The translations under genes were made by a program, and so were the position numbers. DNA of 24,382 bases, taken from assembly GCA_002430125.1 (NCBI GenBank), contig DJBQ01000191.1, positions 1 to 24,382 on the forward strand, written 5' to 3'. Numbering within the stretch: the stretch's first letter is position 1; the number at the start of each line of letters is the position of its first letter. The notes under the pieces were generated by a model, which was given only the letters and a program-made list of their open reading frames with translations, did no database searches and had not been told where the DNA came from. Source of the DNA: Rhodobacterales bacterium UBA5972 (GTDB lineage: Bacteria; Pseudomonadota; Alphaproteobacteria; Rhodobacterales; Rhodobacteraceae). Positions 8,225-16,255 of this stretch are shown one piece after another.

Positions 8225-9060
8225 GTGGCACAATTTCAGATGCCTTGTACGCCGCGACGCAGGAACTGGCGCAGGCAGGCATAGACAATGCTGCCGTTGA
8301 CGCGCGGCATTTGGTGGCGTTTGCGATGCAGGTTCCAACCGATCGGTTGAACCTTGTGCTTAACGACACCGTCACCCGCGCCGGTCTTGATGCGCTTGAT
8401 AAGGCGATTGCCGCCCGGCTTGAACGCCGCCCGGTGTCGCATATCATCGGTCACCGTCAGTTTTGGGGGCGGTCTTTCAAAGTAACACCCGATGTTTTGG
8501 ATCCGCGCCCGGAAACGGAAACCCTGATCGAGGCGGCGTTAAAAGGGACCTATAGCAAGGTTCTTGACCTTGGCACCGGATCGGGCTGCATCTTGCTGAC
8601 ACTGCTGGCCGAGCGCGCAAACAGCACCGGCATGGGGGTCGATGTCAGCCCCGAGGCGATGGAGGTCGCGCTGGCAAATCGCAAGGCACTTGGCTTGGAT
8701 CGACCTGCAATATTTGCGCTTTCAGACTGGTTTAACAAGGTTATTGGCAGCTTTGATCTGATTGTTTCGAACCCACCCTATATCGCTTTGCCTGAAATGG
8801 CAGGGCTGGCGCCCGAGGTTCTGCGCTGGGAGCCGATGTCAGCCTTGACCCCCGGTTTAACTGGCCTTGAGGCATATCAGATGATTGCCGCCGGTATTCA
8901 GCAATTCTTAGCGCCAGCCGGACGGGTTTTGCTGGAAGTCGGACCAAGCCAAAGTGCGGCCGTCTCCCAGATGTTTCAGGCCAAGGGACTGGACTTTGTC
9001 GGCATGCACAAAGACTTTGATGGCCGCGAAAGGGTCGTCGAATTATGCAAGCCCGCCTAA
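8221..9060 (+). CDS. prmC: release factor glutamine methyltransferase PrmC
   Basis: PrmC (HemK) uses S-adenosylmethionine to N5-methylate the glutamine of the GGQ motif in RF1 and RF2, speeding peptide release. The 279 residues comprise a helical N-terminal substrate-binding domain (about 1-80) and a Rossmann methyltransferase domain. The SAM-binding motif DLGTGSGC lies near residues 116-123, and the amide-binding NPPY motif is at 184-187. The block [12 protein letters not shown] before the SAM motif is also typical. The gene begins within the prfA stop codon, so enzyme and substrate are translationally coupled. Transcription probably ends or weakens in the 229 bases that follow, although no clear terminator hairpin is visible there. 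Confidence 0.96.
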   Translation: MSGTISDALYAATQELAQAGIDNAAVDARHLVAFAMQVPTDRLNLVLNDTVTRAGLDALDKAIAARLERRPVSHIIGHRQFWGRSFKVTPDVLDPRPETETLIEAALKGTYSKVLDLGTGSGCILLTLLAERANSTGMGVDVSPEAMEVALANRKALGLDRPAIFALSDWFNKVIGSFDLIVSNPPYIALPEMAGLAPEVLRWEPMSALTPGLTGLEAYQMIAAGIQQFLAPAGRVLLEVGPSQSAAVSQMFQAKGLDFVGMHKDFDGRERVVELCKPA

Positions 9061-9116
9061 ATCGGCGCCTAATTACAATTATACGTGAAAAAAATGCCAG
9101 ATTCTAAGTTTATCAC

Positions 9117-9144
9117 TTGTCTTGTCAGAACCTGACTGTATAGG
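9117..9144 (+). promoter_or_regulatory. candidate promoter with internal palindrome, upstream of the DUF4167 gene
   Basis: TTGTCT (9117-9122) and TATAGG (9139-9144) are separated by 16 bases, a plausible sigma-70 pair. The spacer holds a perfect palindrome, GTCAG-AAC-CTGAC (9124-9136), placed where a repressor would block polymerase. Transcription from here would give a leader of roughly 140 bases before ATG 9290. The elements are predictions from consensus; a 5-3-5 palindrome is expected about once per kilobase by chance. Confidence 0.35.
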
Positions 9145-9289
9145 TTTTTATTAGCGGATGATTGATCTTTCTTGGTATCTCGCCCGCGGGTCGCTCTCGA
9201 AAACCAAACTTGGGACTTTTCAGCACTACGCTGCGCCACAAGCAAGTAACTCCCTGACTGCGCCCTAAAGCGGGCAGAAAAACGAACTT
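9145..9289 (+). other. long untranslated leader of the DUF4167 gene (predicted)
   Basis: There is no credible coding here on either strand; the long minus-strand frame across it is a shadow of the repeat-rich gene downstream. The segment contains the 8-base palindrome CCCGCGGG near 9182-9189, the complementary pair TTGGT/ACCAA around it, and a short GCCC/GGGC stem (9262-9265 with 9272-9275) just ahead of the start codon. I recognise no known riboswitch. The octamer CCTGACTG occurs at 9131-9138 and again at 9253-9260. Confidence 0.3.
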
Positions 9290-9931
9290 ATGAGAACTCC
9301 AAACAAAATGCGTTCGCGGAACAAAAACCAAAACCAAAACCAAAATCAGAATCAAAACCGCAGACCAACCACCAGTGTGATCAACCGTGTTTTCGACAGC
9401 TCGGGACCTGAAGGTAAAGTGCGGGGAACGCCGCAGCAGATCATCGAAAAATATCAGATGCTGGCGCGCGACGCACAACTGTCGGGCGACCGCGTGGCCG
9501 CCGAAAATTTCCAACAGCATTCCGAGCATTACGCGCGTTTGCTGGGCGAAGCGATGCGCGAACAAAGCGAACGGCAAAAGCAGTACGACGCGCAACAGGC
9601 ACAGCAGCAACAGAACCAGCCGAACAATCCGCCCCAAAACAGCGGACAACAGCAAAATCAGCCACAACATCAGCCACACCATCAGCATCAGAATCAACCG
9701 CGCCAGTATCAGCCGCAGGACGAAGCCGAGCAACCGGCCTTCAATACGTTTGAAACCGCTCAACCGGACACACCAATGGTTCCAGTTCGCGAAATGCAGG
9801 AGGCTGCGGATTCGGGCTTGGTGGAAACACCTGAAAGCGCTGTGTCCGCCCCCTCTGTTAAAAAGCGCGTACGACGTGCGCCAAAGGTTGCAAAGCCTGA
9901 TGAGAATTCTGAAAGCAACGCTGCCGAGTAA
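9290..9931 (+). CDS. DUF4167 domain protein with Asn/Gln-rich repeats
   Basis: A 213-residue protein of a family found across alphaproteobacteria with no settled function. A basic N-terminus with an alternating Asn-Gln run (residues 13-23) leads into the conserved DUF4167 core, including NRVFDSSGPEGKVRGTPQQI and ARDAQLSGDRVAAENFQQHSEHY (about 33-83). The second half is disordered: a Gln/Asn/His/Pro-rich stretch (about 100-143), an acidic patch, and a basic Lys/Arg tail (KKRVRRAPKVAK). There is no signal peptide or membrane segment. The fold style suggests a nucleic-acid or ribonucleoprotein partner, which is inference only. ATG 9290 lacks a Shine-Dalgarno sequence, and ATG 9308 (MRSRNK) is an alternative start. 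The gene ends 27 bases from the convergent rsmA. Confidence 0.88.
   Translation: MRTPNKMRSRNKNQNQNQNQNQNRRPTTSVINRVFDSSGPEGKVRGTPQQIIEKYQMLARDAQLSGDRVAAENFQQHSEHYARLLGEAMREQSERQKQYDAQQAQQQQNQPNNPPQNSGQQQNQPQHQPHHQHQNQPRQYQPQDEAEQPAFNTFETAQPDTPMVPVREMQEAADSGLVETPESAVSAPSVKKRVRRAPKVAKPDENSESNAAE
9326..9358 (+). repeat. in-frame hexanucleotide repeat encoding (Asn-Gln)n
   Basis: About five and a half copies of the 6-base unit AACCAA lie in tandem, with the last copies drifting (AATCAG, AATCAA). They encode the Asn-Gln run near the start of the DUF4167 protein. Because the unit is two codons long, gain or loss of copies would change protein length without shifting frame. Confidence 0.85.
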
Positions 9932-9958
9932 GTCTCGGTCCGCTGGTTTCTGTGTTAT

Positions 9959-10804
9959 TTATTTAGAACCATCAAGCGAACGGGCGAGGGCGCAAAACCC
10001 TTCGATTGGAATGGTCTCGGCGCGATCCGTCGGGGCAATTCCAACGCCTGTTAAATGCGCTTCGATATCCGGACTTATAGATTTGAGGCTGGCACGCAGC
10101 ATTTTGCGACGCTGGCCAAAGGCCGTGGCAACCAGTCGGGTCAGCGTGGCCTCGTTTGCGGGAAACAACATCTGATCGCGCTTTACAATATGCACTACCG
10201 CCGAGGTTACTTTTGGTGGCGGTGTAAAGGCCGATGGCGGAATTTCCATAACAATCCGCGCCTTAGCCCGCCACTGGGTCAGGATCGCCAAGCGGCCATA
10301 CGCCTTGGAACCTGGCGCTGCGGTGATCCGCTCGGCGACTTCTTTTTGAAACATCAATGTCAGGCTATCCCAGAACGGTGGCCAGATTGCCGGGGTCAGC
10401 CAGCGGATCAGCAGTTCTGTACCAACATTATAAGGCAGGTTGGCCACGACTTTAATCGGAGCGGTCAGGTGCTCGGTGGCGTTAATTGCCAGCGCATCGC
10501 CTTCAAGGATTTGCAGGCGTCCGGGATAGTGCAGGGCGATATCCGCAAGGATCGGCAGACATCTGGCATCTTTTTCGATCGCCAGCACCTTGCGCGCGCC
10601 CGCATGCAGCAATGCGCGGGTTAGTCCACCGGGGCCGGGGCCGACTTCCAGAACATCACATGCAGTCATATCTCCGGCTTGGCGGGCGATTTTGGCGGTC
10701 AGGTTCAGGTCGAGCAAAAAGTTCTGCCCCAAAGACTTGGTCGCACTTAGGCCATGCTGCGCAATCACGTCACGTAACGGCGGCAAGTCGTCAAGCGTGC
10801 TCAT
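9959..10804 (-). CDS. rsmA: 16S rRNA (adenine1518-N6/adenine1519-N6)-dimethyltransferase RsmA
   Basis: RsmA (KsgA) dimethylates two adjacent adenosines in the 3' terminal hairpin of 16S rRNA, a late checkpoint in 30S assembly; loss gives kasugamycin resistance. The 281-residue protein starts with the typical helix [14 protein letters not shown] and the KSLGQNFL motif. It then has the SAM-binding loop [10 protein letters not shown] (about 53-62) and the catalytic NLPYNVGT (122-129). ATG 10804 is chosen because it overlaps the pdxA stop as ATGA and matches the family N-terminus; the frame stays open 65 codons further upstream, but that part is antisense-like shadow of pdxA. It is the last gene of the lptF-to-rsmA unit. 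Confidence 0.96.
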   Translation of the reverse strand: MSTLDDLPPLRDVIAQHGLSATKSLGQNFLLDLNLTAKIARQAGDMTACDVLEVGPGPGGLTRALLHAGARKVLAIEKDARCLPILADIALHYPGRLQILEGDALAINATEHLTAPIKVVANLPYNVGTELLIRWLTPAIWPPFWDSLTLMFQKEVAERITAAPGSKAYGRLAILTQWRAKARIVMEIPPSAFTPPPKVTSAVVHIVKRDQMLFPANEATLTRLVATAFGQRRKMLRASLKSISPDIEAHLTGVGIAPTDRAETIPIEGFCALARSLDGSK

Positions 10805-11775
10805 GTTTTCGCCATCGCGTGAGCTTGCTTTAGGGCCGCAATCAGGCTGGAGGGATTGGCAATGCCCTTTCCGGCAATGTCGAAAGCGGTTCCATGGTCT
10901 GGCGAGGTTCGGATAAACGGAAGGCCCAAAGTGATATTGGTGCCGCCGTGGAAATCCAGTGTTTTCAATGGGATCAAAGCCTGATCGTGGTACATACAAA
11001 TTGCCACATCGTATGCGGCTCGGGCTTCGGGGTGAAACATTGTGTCTGCTGAAAGCGGTCCGGTGATCTCGAAACCTTCAGTCCTGAGGCGTTCCAGAAC
11101 CGGAGCAATCAGCGTTATTTCCTCGTTCCCCATCGCGCCAGATTCGCCTGCATGCGGGTTCAGACCGGCAACGGCGATACGAGGGTTTGGCAAGTGAAAC
11201 CGGCGTTGCAGATCATGGTGGGTTATCCGAATAGTCTGTTCCAACAGGTCTGGCGTCAGGGCGGCCGCAACTTTGGACAATGCAATATGGATCGTGACCG
11301 GAACCACGCGCAAGCCGGGAGCGGCCAGCATCATCACCGGGCGGTCAACACCGCCAAGATGGCCCAGAAACTCGGTATGGCCGGGATAGGCAAAACCGGC
11401 CCCGTCCTGAAGTGCCTTTTTGTGGATCGGGTTGGTGCAAATGGCAGCGGCGTGGCCGGTTTGAACCAAATCGACCGCTTGCCGGATCACGTCGATGACG
11501 CATTGCGCGTTGTTTCGATCCGGGTGACCGGGCAGGTTCAGGGCTAAAAATTCATGGTGCAACAATGGCATACCGTTTTGGCATGCAGTCGCGGTCTGAT
11601 TGGGTGTGGTGATTTCAACGAACGGTATGTCGCTGTTGAGAGCGCTGACGTGGCGCCGATCAGCAATCAGAAAAAACGGGATATCAGCCCGCAAATTCGT
11701 CCATGCTTTCAGCGACAATTCAAGGCCAACGCCGGCGGGTTCGCCACAACTCAGCGCAATTGGCAGGCTGTTCAT
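10801..11775 (-). CDS. pdxA: 4-hydroxythreonine-4-phosphate dehydrogenase PdxA
   Basis: PdxA oxidises 4-phospho-hydroxy-L-threonine with NAD, and the product is then condensed by PdxJ in pyridoxal phosphate synthesis. The 324 residues match the family length. The three metal-binding histidines are visible: His163 in TIHIALSKV, His208 in GLNPHAGE and His263 in [11 protein letters not shown], each three positions before its E. coli counterpart. The N-terminal [12 protein letters not shown] and late [10 protein letters not shown] motifs are also present. The gene overlaps surA upstream and rsmA downstream, both as ATGA. Placing a vitamin B6 gene between surA and rsmA is the same arrangement as in E. 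coli, so the linkage is old or selectively kept. Confidence 0.96.
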   Translation of the reverse strand: MNSLPIALSCGEPAGVGLELSLKAWTNLRADIPFFLIADRRHVSALNSDIPFVEITTPNQTATACQNGMPLLHHEFLALNLPGHPDRNNAQCVIDVIRQAVDLVQTGHAAAICTNPIHKKALQDGAGFAYPGHTEFLGHLGGVDRPVMMLAAPGLRVVPVTIHIALSKVAAALTPDLLEQTIRITHHDLQRRFHLPNPRIAVAGLNPHAGESGAMGNEEITLIAPVLERLRTEGFEITGPLSADTMFHPEARAAYDVAICMYHDQALIPLKTLDFHGGTNITLGLPFIRTSPDHGTAFDIAGKGIANPSSLIAALKQAHAMAKT

Positions 11776-12986
11776 TTGTAGGTGATAATGGCGTCGCCGC
11801 GCAATTCTTGCAGGTAGCCGGTGCCAAAAGCTTCCATGCGCTGGCTGAACAAAGCGTTACGGACCTCTTCACGGTTGCCCGCCGTCAAGGCTGTTGTGCG
11901 TGAACACAACATCAGGAACACCAGATTTTCGCCATTTTGACCGCTGGTCAGGTTGGTTGAAACCTCGTTCGGGTCAAGCTGTGCCAATTCGTCTGCAAAA
12001 TTGCGGGGGATTTGCCGCAGGGGCAAGGTTGAACGGTTAAACAACGTTTCAGGCAATTGGCGGACTTTAGCGGCAAGATCCTTGCAGGTATCGATTTCCT
12101 GCTTCAGTTTGGCGGCTTGTGCAAGTGCTGCCTCGGAACGGCCGCCGGGGATAAGGAAGGTTGCGTAATCATACCCAATTGTTTTGGCCGCCGCGGTACG
12201 ATTGTCTCGAAGTCCACGCAGGCGAAAAATCGCAACAGCATTTGGCAGGGGGATCGGCGGCGTGACTGCCCCAACGCCGCGCGTCAGCAACAGAGTGCCG
12301 ATTTCTGCCGGCAGATTGCCTATTGGGATCCAATCGATTTTGCCGCCGTCCGCCCGTGTCGGCGACGCTGAATATGTCAAAACCGCTTCTTCAAAATCCG
12401 CTTCGGTGCGCAGGCGTCGGGACAGATCGGTCGCCAACTCCATCACTTGAGCCTCTTGGCCTTCGACAAGAGGCAAGACCAGTTCTGCCAGCAAGACAGA
12501 TGCGCCCACAGATGTGGAGCCAAGGTTTATGGCTGCATCAAGCTCGGCCTCGGATACGATTGCCTTGGATTGGAATTTTTGCGAAACAACTGACCGCCAG
12601 ATCAGACCAGCACGCACAAAATCAGCAAAGGCTTCCGGATCAACACCCTCTTTTGCAAACTCGGCGGTCATTTGTTCACCGGTAATGTTTGCGCGCGCTG
12701 CAAACTCATCCATACCGGCTTTTAACAGGTCTTCAGTAATCGCGACGCCCAATTGGCGGGCGGCCTGTTGCTGCAGCCGCTCGTCGATCAGCGCCTCGCG
12801 GGCTTGTTTTTCAACATCGCCCAATGTGCCGAGAGTTTCCAGCATCAGCATGCGTTGATCAATCTCGTGATAGGTAACGCCGATGCCGTTCACCACCACA
12901 GCCGCCTGATAGGGGCTGGATTGCGCCGGGGCCATTGTCGGAACGGCCGAAAGTGCTATGTAAACAAGGAGAGTTTTTAGTTTCAT
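11772..12986 (-). CDS. surA: SurA-like periplasmic chaperone / parvulin-type peptidyl-prolyl isomerase
   Basis: SurA escorts unfolded outer-membrane proteins across the periplasm to the BAM complex. The 404-residue product starts with a signal peptide (MKLKTLLVYIALSAVPTMAPA, cut near residue 22). The SurA N-terminal helical chaperone domain follows, beginning VVVNGIGVTYHEIDQRM (about 30-46) and running to about 165. A single parvulin-like domain follows (about 167-265), with the LLTRGVGAVTPPIP segment where FKBP-type parvulins carry their substrate loop. The C-terminal part contains two cysteines. E. coli SurA has two parvulin domains, so this version is simpler, as in many alphaproteobacteria. 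It lies 27 bases after lptD, whose product is itself a SurA client in E. coli. Confidence 0.87.
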   Translation of the reverse strand: MKLKTLLVYIALSAVPTMAPAQSSPYQAAVVVNGIGVTYHEIDQRMLMLETLGTLGDVEKQAREALIDERLQQQAARQLGVAITEDLLKAGMDEFAARANITGEQMTAEFAKEGVDPEAFADFVRAGLIWRSVVSQKFQSKAIVSEAELDAAINLGSTSVGASVLLAELVLPLVEGQEAQVMELATDLSRRLRTEADFEEAVLTYSASPTRADGGKIDWIPIGNLPAEIGTLLLTRGVGAVTPPIPLPNAVAIFRLRGLRDNRTAAAKTIGYDYATFLIPGGRSEAALAQAAKLKQEIDTCKDLAAKVRQLPETLFNRSTLPLRQIPRNFADELAQLDPNEVSTNLTSGQNGENLVFLMLCSRTTALTAGNREEVRNALFSQRMEAFGTGYLQELRGDAIITYK

Positions 12987-13013
12987 CCGCCGCGATCCAT
13001 TTCCCTGTTTTTG

Positions 13014-15155
13014 TTATAAGTCACTGCATTTATGGTCAAAAGTGTCGCTTGATGACCGGCTCCCAAACCCTTCAAGGGTTACCTGCACCCCGAAATCTGT
13101 CGATGCATCGATATTAGACGACGAGACGAAGCTGCGCGAGAGGGAAAGATCGATTTTGATACATTCGTTGCGATAAGAGAACGCAACGCCCGCGTCACTT
13201 GCCGAGGATGAGACCAAATCATACCGCCAAGTTGTGGTGCCGCGCCATTTGCTGCCGATGTCGATACCGGTTTTTACGCTCCATTCGGCGCGATCCACAG
13301 TGTTGGCGGCAGCGCCTGCAACCAGCCACAAGTACGAGCTGGAGATGTCGAACTTCTTGTGATGATAGACCAACGAGGTTTCGTTTTTGGTCAGGCCAAA
13401 GCCGCGATTGAACACAGAGCGTTGAACAAGTTTCAGTTTGGATGGCAGGCTGATCTGGGCCGCACCCACATATGAGGACAAGCTGCCAGCAAGGCCGGAA
13501 GCCGGGGTAAACTGGCCAAGGTCGGCCGGTCTGATAATCCGCCCGAATGTAGCGTCAATGTTCCAGTTACTGGCGCTGCGGCGGCTGTAGTTGAAACCGA
13601 TATTCGCCCGAAAGCCCGCCTCGTAAATATCCGCTCCGGCAAACCGGTTGAGCGAGAACAAATTAGTCGCCTCATAATCCACCAGAACACTATCGTCATT
13701 GGGAACAGCAATGATTGTTTTAGGTGACCAAACCAGTTGTAAAACGGGTTCTAACACCTGCGTTGCCTTTTCGGTTGATTTTGCCAAGGGCAGGCGCAAT
13801 TCCAATGCGGTAATTGGCGTCAACCGATTGATCGGAATTGGATAGGTACTGTCCTGTGACACCTGATATCGGTCTGCATGCAGTTCTGCGATGGTTGAAA
13901 AGACCAAACCACCGGCCAAAAACCAATTGCGCCGCCAGTCAACCGAAGCTGACAAACGCGTTACGTCACGGCCACGGCCCAAAATGTCAGTTGCCGACGC
14001 ACGCACCAAACCACCTGCAGTCAGGTTAAAACCAAGCTGTCCGCCCAAACCGCTAGGGGAAAACCGCCGCTGATAGGTGAATTCGTTTAACAGAAATGGA
14101 ATTACGTCGCCATCGATTGCGGCGCGCAACGATCTGAACCCGCGAATTTCAGCGCCAAAATAGCTGTGGCGTTTGGTCTTATCAATGCGAACGTAACTTT
14201 CCAGCCGCTCGCGTTCTGACAGTCCATGATCCAGAAAATACCGGCCGTCAGAAACAAATTGCAGGTCAATATCCGCCTTGAACCCATTGGAGAACCTCAG
14301 ATTTCCTGTGCCAAACAAATACCCGCGGTTCCGCCGTGTTGATACACTGTCACTGGTATAGGCACCCGAAATATCCAGCGCGCCATTGGCAAAGCGTTGG
14401 CGGAAATCAAATTGCAGCGTCGCGGTCCCTGACGAAAACAAGAACGGCGTCAATTTCACATCCGCGTAATCGCCGAGCGTCAGAAAATAGGGTGCGCTGA
14501 GTTTCGCCCCATAAAGGGTGCTGTTAGATAATCCGGGCACCAAAAAACCACTGGCGCGTTTGACCGAGGGGTCAGGCACCCGCAAGCGCGGTACAAAAGC
14601 GATCGGCACATTCAGAATTTGCAACCGGGCGTTTTCAAAGTAAAGCTGATGCTGTTGTTCATCATGAACGATGCGCCGCGCTCTGATTTGCCAAATTGGT
14701 GTCGGTTTCGCCAGGGTTACCGAGCACGATGATGCCGCCGCCTGGCTCAGCAAATTGTATCGCCCTTTGCTGCGGCGTATTTCCACAGCGGACAATTGCA
14801 TTTGCCGGTTCAAAACCATCCGCGCACCGCGCAGAACGCCGTTTTGCAAATCGGCAGATAATTCAGCAAAATCCGCGACGATTGTCAGCGTATCGCCATT
14901 CGCCAAACGCAAGGGTCCGCTGGCCGTGATTGTCTGGTTTTGACCGTCATAGGTAAGTTCAGTAGCGGTCAGAATTAACCCCTGGTAACTGATCACCACA
15001 TTCCCCGTGGCGCGCAATATCTGATAGCCGCTTGTATACGTAATCCGGTCCGCTGTCAGGGCCGCCGGTGCGGTTTTGAGTTGCGCAACGGCGGGCAGAG
15101 CCGTGACGATAATCGCCAGCGCCAACCAAAGGCTTGCAAGCAGGCGGCCGACCAT
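13014..15155 (-). CDS. lptD: LPS-assembly protein LptD
   Basis: LptD is the outer-membrane beta barrel that, with LptE, inserts lipopolysaccharide into the outer leaflet. The 713-residue precursor has a clear signal peptide (MVGRLLASLWLALAIIVTAL, cut after AVAQ, about residue 25). An OstA/LptA-like beta-jellyroll domain follows (about 30-165, with TADRITY and ATGNVVISYQGL), and then a long barrel rich in alternating hydrophobic strands to the C-terminus. The start ATG 15155 is set by GGAGGA six bases upstream, inside the end of lptG, and by a 1-base TGATG overlap; an extension to 15221 would bury the signal peptide. There are only three cysteines (144, 665, 710), against four in E. coli. No lptE is visible nearby. 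Confidence 0.94.
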   Translation of the reverse strand: MVGRLLASLWLALAIIVTALPAVAQLKTAPAALTADRITYTSGYQILRATGNVVISYQGLILTATELTYDGQNQTITASGPLRLANGDTLTIVADFAELSADLQNGVLRGARMVLNRQMQLSAVEIRRSKGRYNLLSQAAASSCSVTLAKPTPIWQIRARRIVHDEQQHQLYFENARLQILNVPIAFVPRLRVPDPSVKRASGFLVPGLSNSTLYGAKLSAPYFLTLGDYADVKLTPFLFSSGTATLQFDFRQRFANGALDISGAYTSDSVSTRRNRGYLFGTGNLRFSNGFKADIDLQFVSDGRYFLDHGLSERERLESYVRIDKTKRHSYFGAEIRGFRSLRAAIDGDVIPFLLNEFTYQRRFSPSGLGGQLGFNLTAGGLVRASATDILGRGRDVTRLSASVDWRRNWFLAGGLVFSTIAELHADRYQVSQDSTYPIPINRLTPITALELRLPLAKSTEKATQVLEPVLQLVWSPKTIIAVPNDDSVLVDYEATNLFSLNRFAGADIYEAGFRANIGFNYSRRSASNWNIDATFGRIIRPADLGQFTPASGLAGSLSSYVGAAQISLPSKLKLVQRSVFNRGFGLTKNETSLVYHHKKFDISSSYLWLVAGAAANTVDRAEWSVKTGIDIGSKWRGTTTWRYDLVSSSASDAGVAFSYRNECIKIDLSLSRSFVSSSNIDASTDFGVQVTLEGFGSRSSSDTFDHKCSDL

Positions 15156-16255
15156 CAACCATCCTCCATATGCAGCACCAGACCCAGCGCCAGAAAAAGG
15201 GTTGCCATTGGCGGCCCCCATGCCGCAGCCATGATCGAAATAGCACCGTTAGAACCGAGGATCTCGGCGAAGTCCTGGACGATATAAACTGCCAGCCCCA
15301 GCAGAACTGTGATCATCACCATGAATCCCGTGCCGCCTGAACGCGCATGGCGCATCGAAAAGGCCGCGCCCAGCATCACCATCGCTGCTAACAAAACCGG
15401 TGTGGCCAATTCGATCTGATAGTAAACTTTGTGCCTGTTCGTGGAAAATCCCGACCGATCAAGACGCTGGATGAAGTTTTGCATATCCCAAATTGAAATG
15501 GTTGTAGGATCGCCGAAACTTTCAAGGATCTGGTCACTGGTAAGTTCCGAATTAAGTCTGAGATTTTCAAAACTCTTTGCCGTTTTATCAGGCACTTCCC
15601 CTTGTTTGTTCACTTCCCACAGCTTGCCCGGCCCCAATTGCCAAGCTCCGTCTGATAACGTGGCAAAACTGGCTTCGATCCGGCGAATAGCGGTGCCGTA
15701 TTCGGAAAACTCGAAAAACGTAACACCGGACAACCGGGTCGCGTCAAAGTTTGCGCGTTTGGCAAAAATCACGGTTTGACCCTGATCGCTGCCTTGGCGC
15801 AGCCACAAACCGGTTCGGCTGAGGGAAAATGTGGATACAGTGCCTGTTTCATAACGTCCGGTTTCGGTTTCGAATTGTTTAAGTGCGATTGCTGCAAGCG
15901 GGTTGAAAACCGCAACGGCGATGCAGCCTAACACCATAGCAACCAAAATGGGCGCGGCCAGAACCTTTAACGCCGATTGGCCGGCAGCACGGGTTGCCAC
16001 AAGTTCACTGTTGCGACTCAAGCCCAGATAGAGGGTCAATGCACTGAGAACGACAATGATCGACAAAAGTTGGACAACACCAGATGGCGCCTTTAACAGG
16101 GCAAGGCGCAAAGTAGCCAGAATGCCGAGATTTGCGGCCTCATAAGCGCCGAATATTGAAGTCGCATCCGTCAGGGCTGATAGTACAAAAAAACCGCTAA
16201 AGATCGCCAAAAACCGAAAAAAGAATTTACGCGCAAGATAAAGATGCAAGGTCAT
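15155..16255 (-). CDS. lptG: LPS export ABC transporter permease LptG
   Basis: LptG is one of the two inner-membrane permeases that, with LptF and the LptB ATPase dimer, pull lipopolysaccharide out of the inner membrane and push it along the LptC-LptA bridge. The 366 residues have the YjgP/YjgQ layout: transmembrane helices near 15-35, 55-75 and 98-120, then a periplasmic beta-jellyroll domain (about 130-270), then three more helices (about 280-300, 310-330, 340-362). The N-terminal LYLARKFFFRFL and the coupling segment GLSRNSELVATRAAGQS are typical. It overlaps lptF as ATGA and lptD as TGATG. LptB, LptC and LptA are not in the window and must be encoded elsewhere. Confidence 0.95.
   Translation of the reverse strand: MTLHLYLARKFFFRFLAIFSGFFVLSALTDATSIFGAYEAANLGILATLRLALLKAPSGVVQLLSIIVVLSALTLYLGLSRNSELVATRAAGQSALKVLAAPILVAMVLGCIAVAVFNPLAAIALKQFETETGRYETGTVSTFSLSRTGLWLRQGSDQGQTVIFAKRANFDATRLSGVTFFEFSEYGTAIRRIEASFATLSDGAWQLGPGKLWEVNKQGEVPDKTAKSFENLRLNSELTSDQILESFGDPTTISIWDMQNFIQRLDRSGFSTNRHKVYYQIELATPVLLAAMVMLGAAFSMRHARSGGTGFMVMITVLLGLAVYIVQDFAEILGSNGAISIMAAAWGPPMATLFLALGLVLHMEDG

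Noticed and set aside
9125..9763. Open minus-strand frame of 212 codons with a long Leu/Ile/Val run resembling membrane helices
   Set aside because: It is the antisense of the Asn/Gln-rich gene: AAC and CAA codons read backwards give Val, Leu and Ile-type codons. The real DUF4167 core is on the plus strand.
9387..10175. Open plus-strand frame of 262 codons spanning the DUF4167 gene and the end of rsmA
   Set aside because: It is an alternate frame rich in Arg/Ser/Asn that crosses two genes of opposite strand; neither half resembles a protein family.
10805..10999. N-terminal extension of RsmA by 65 residues
   Set aside because: The extension is a second reading of pdxA coding DNA, does not match the RsmA family, and the ATG at 10804 has the usual ATGA overlap.
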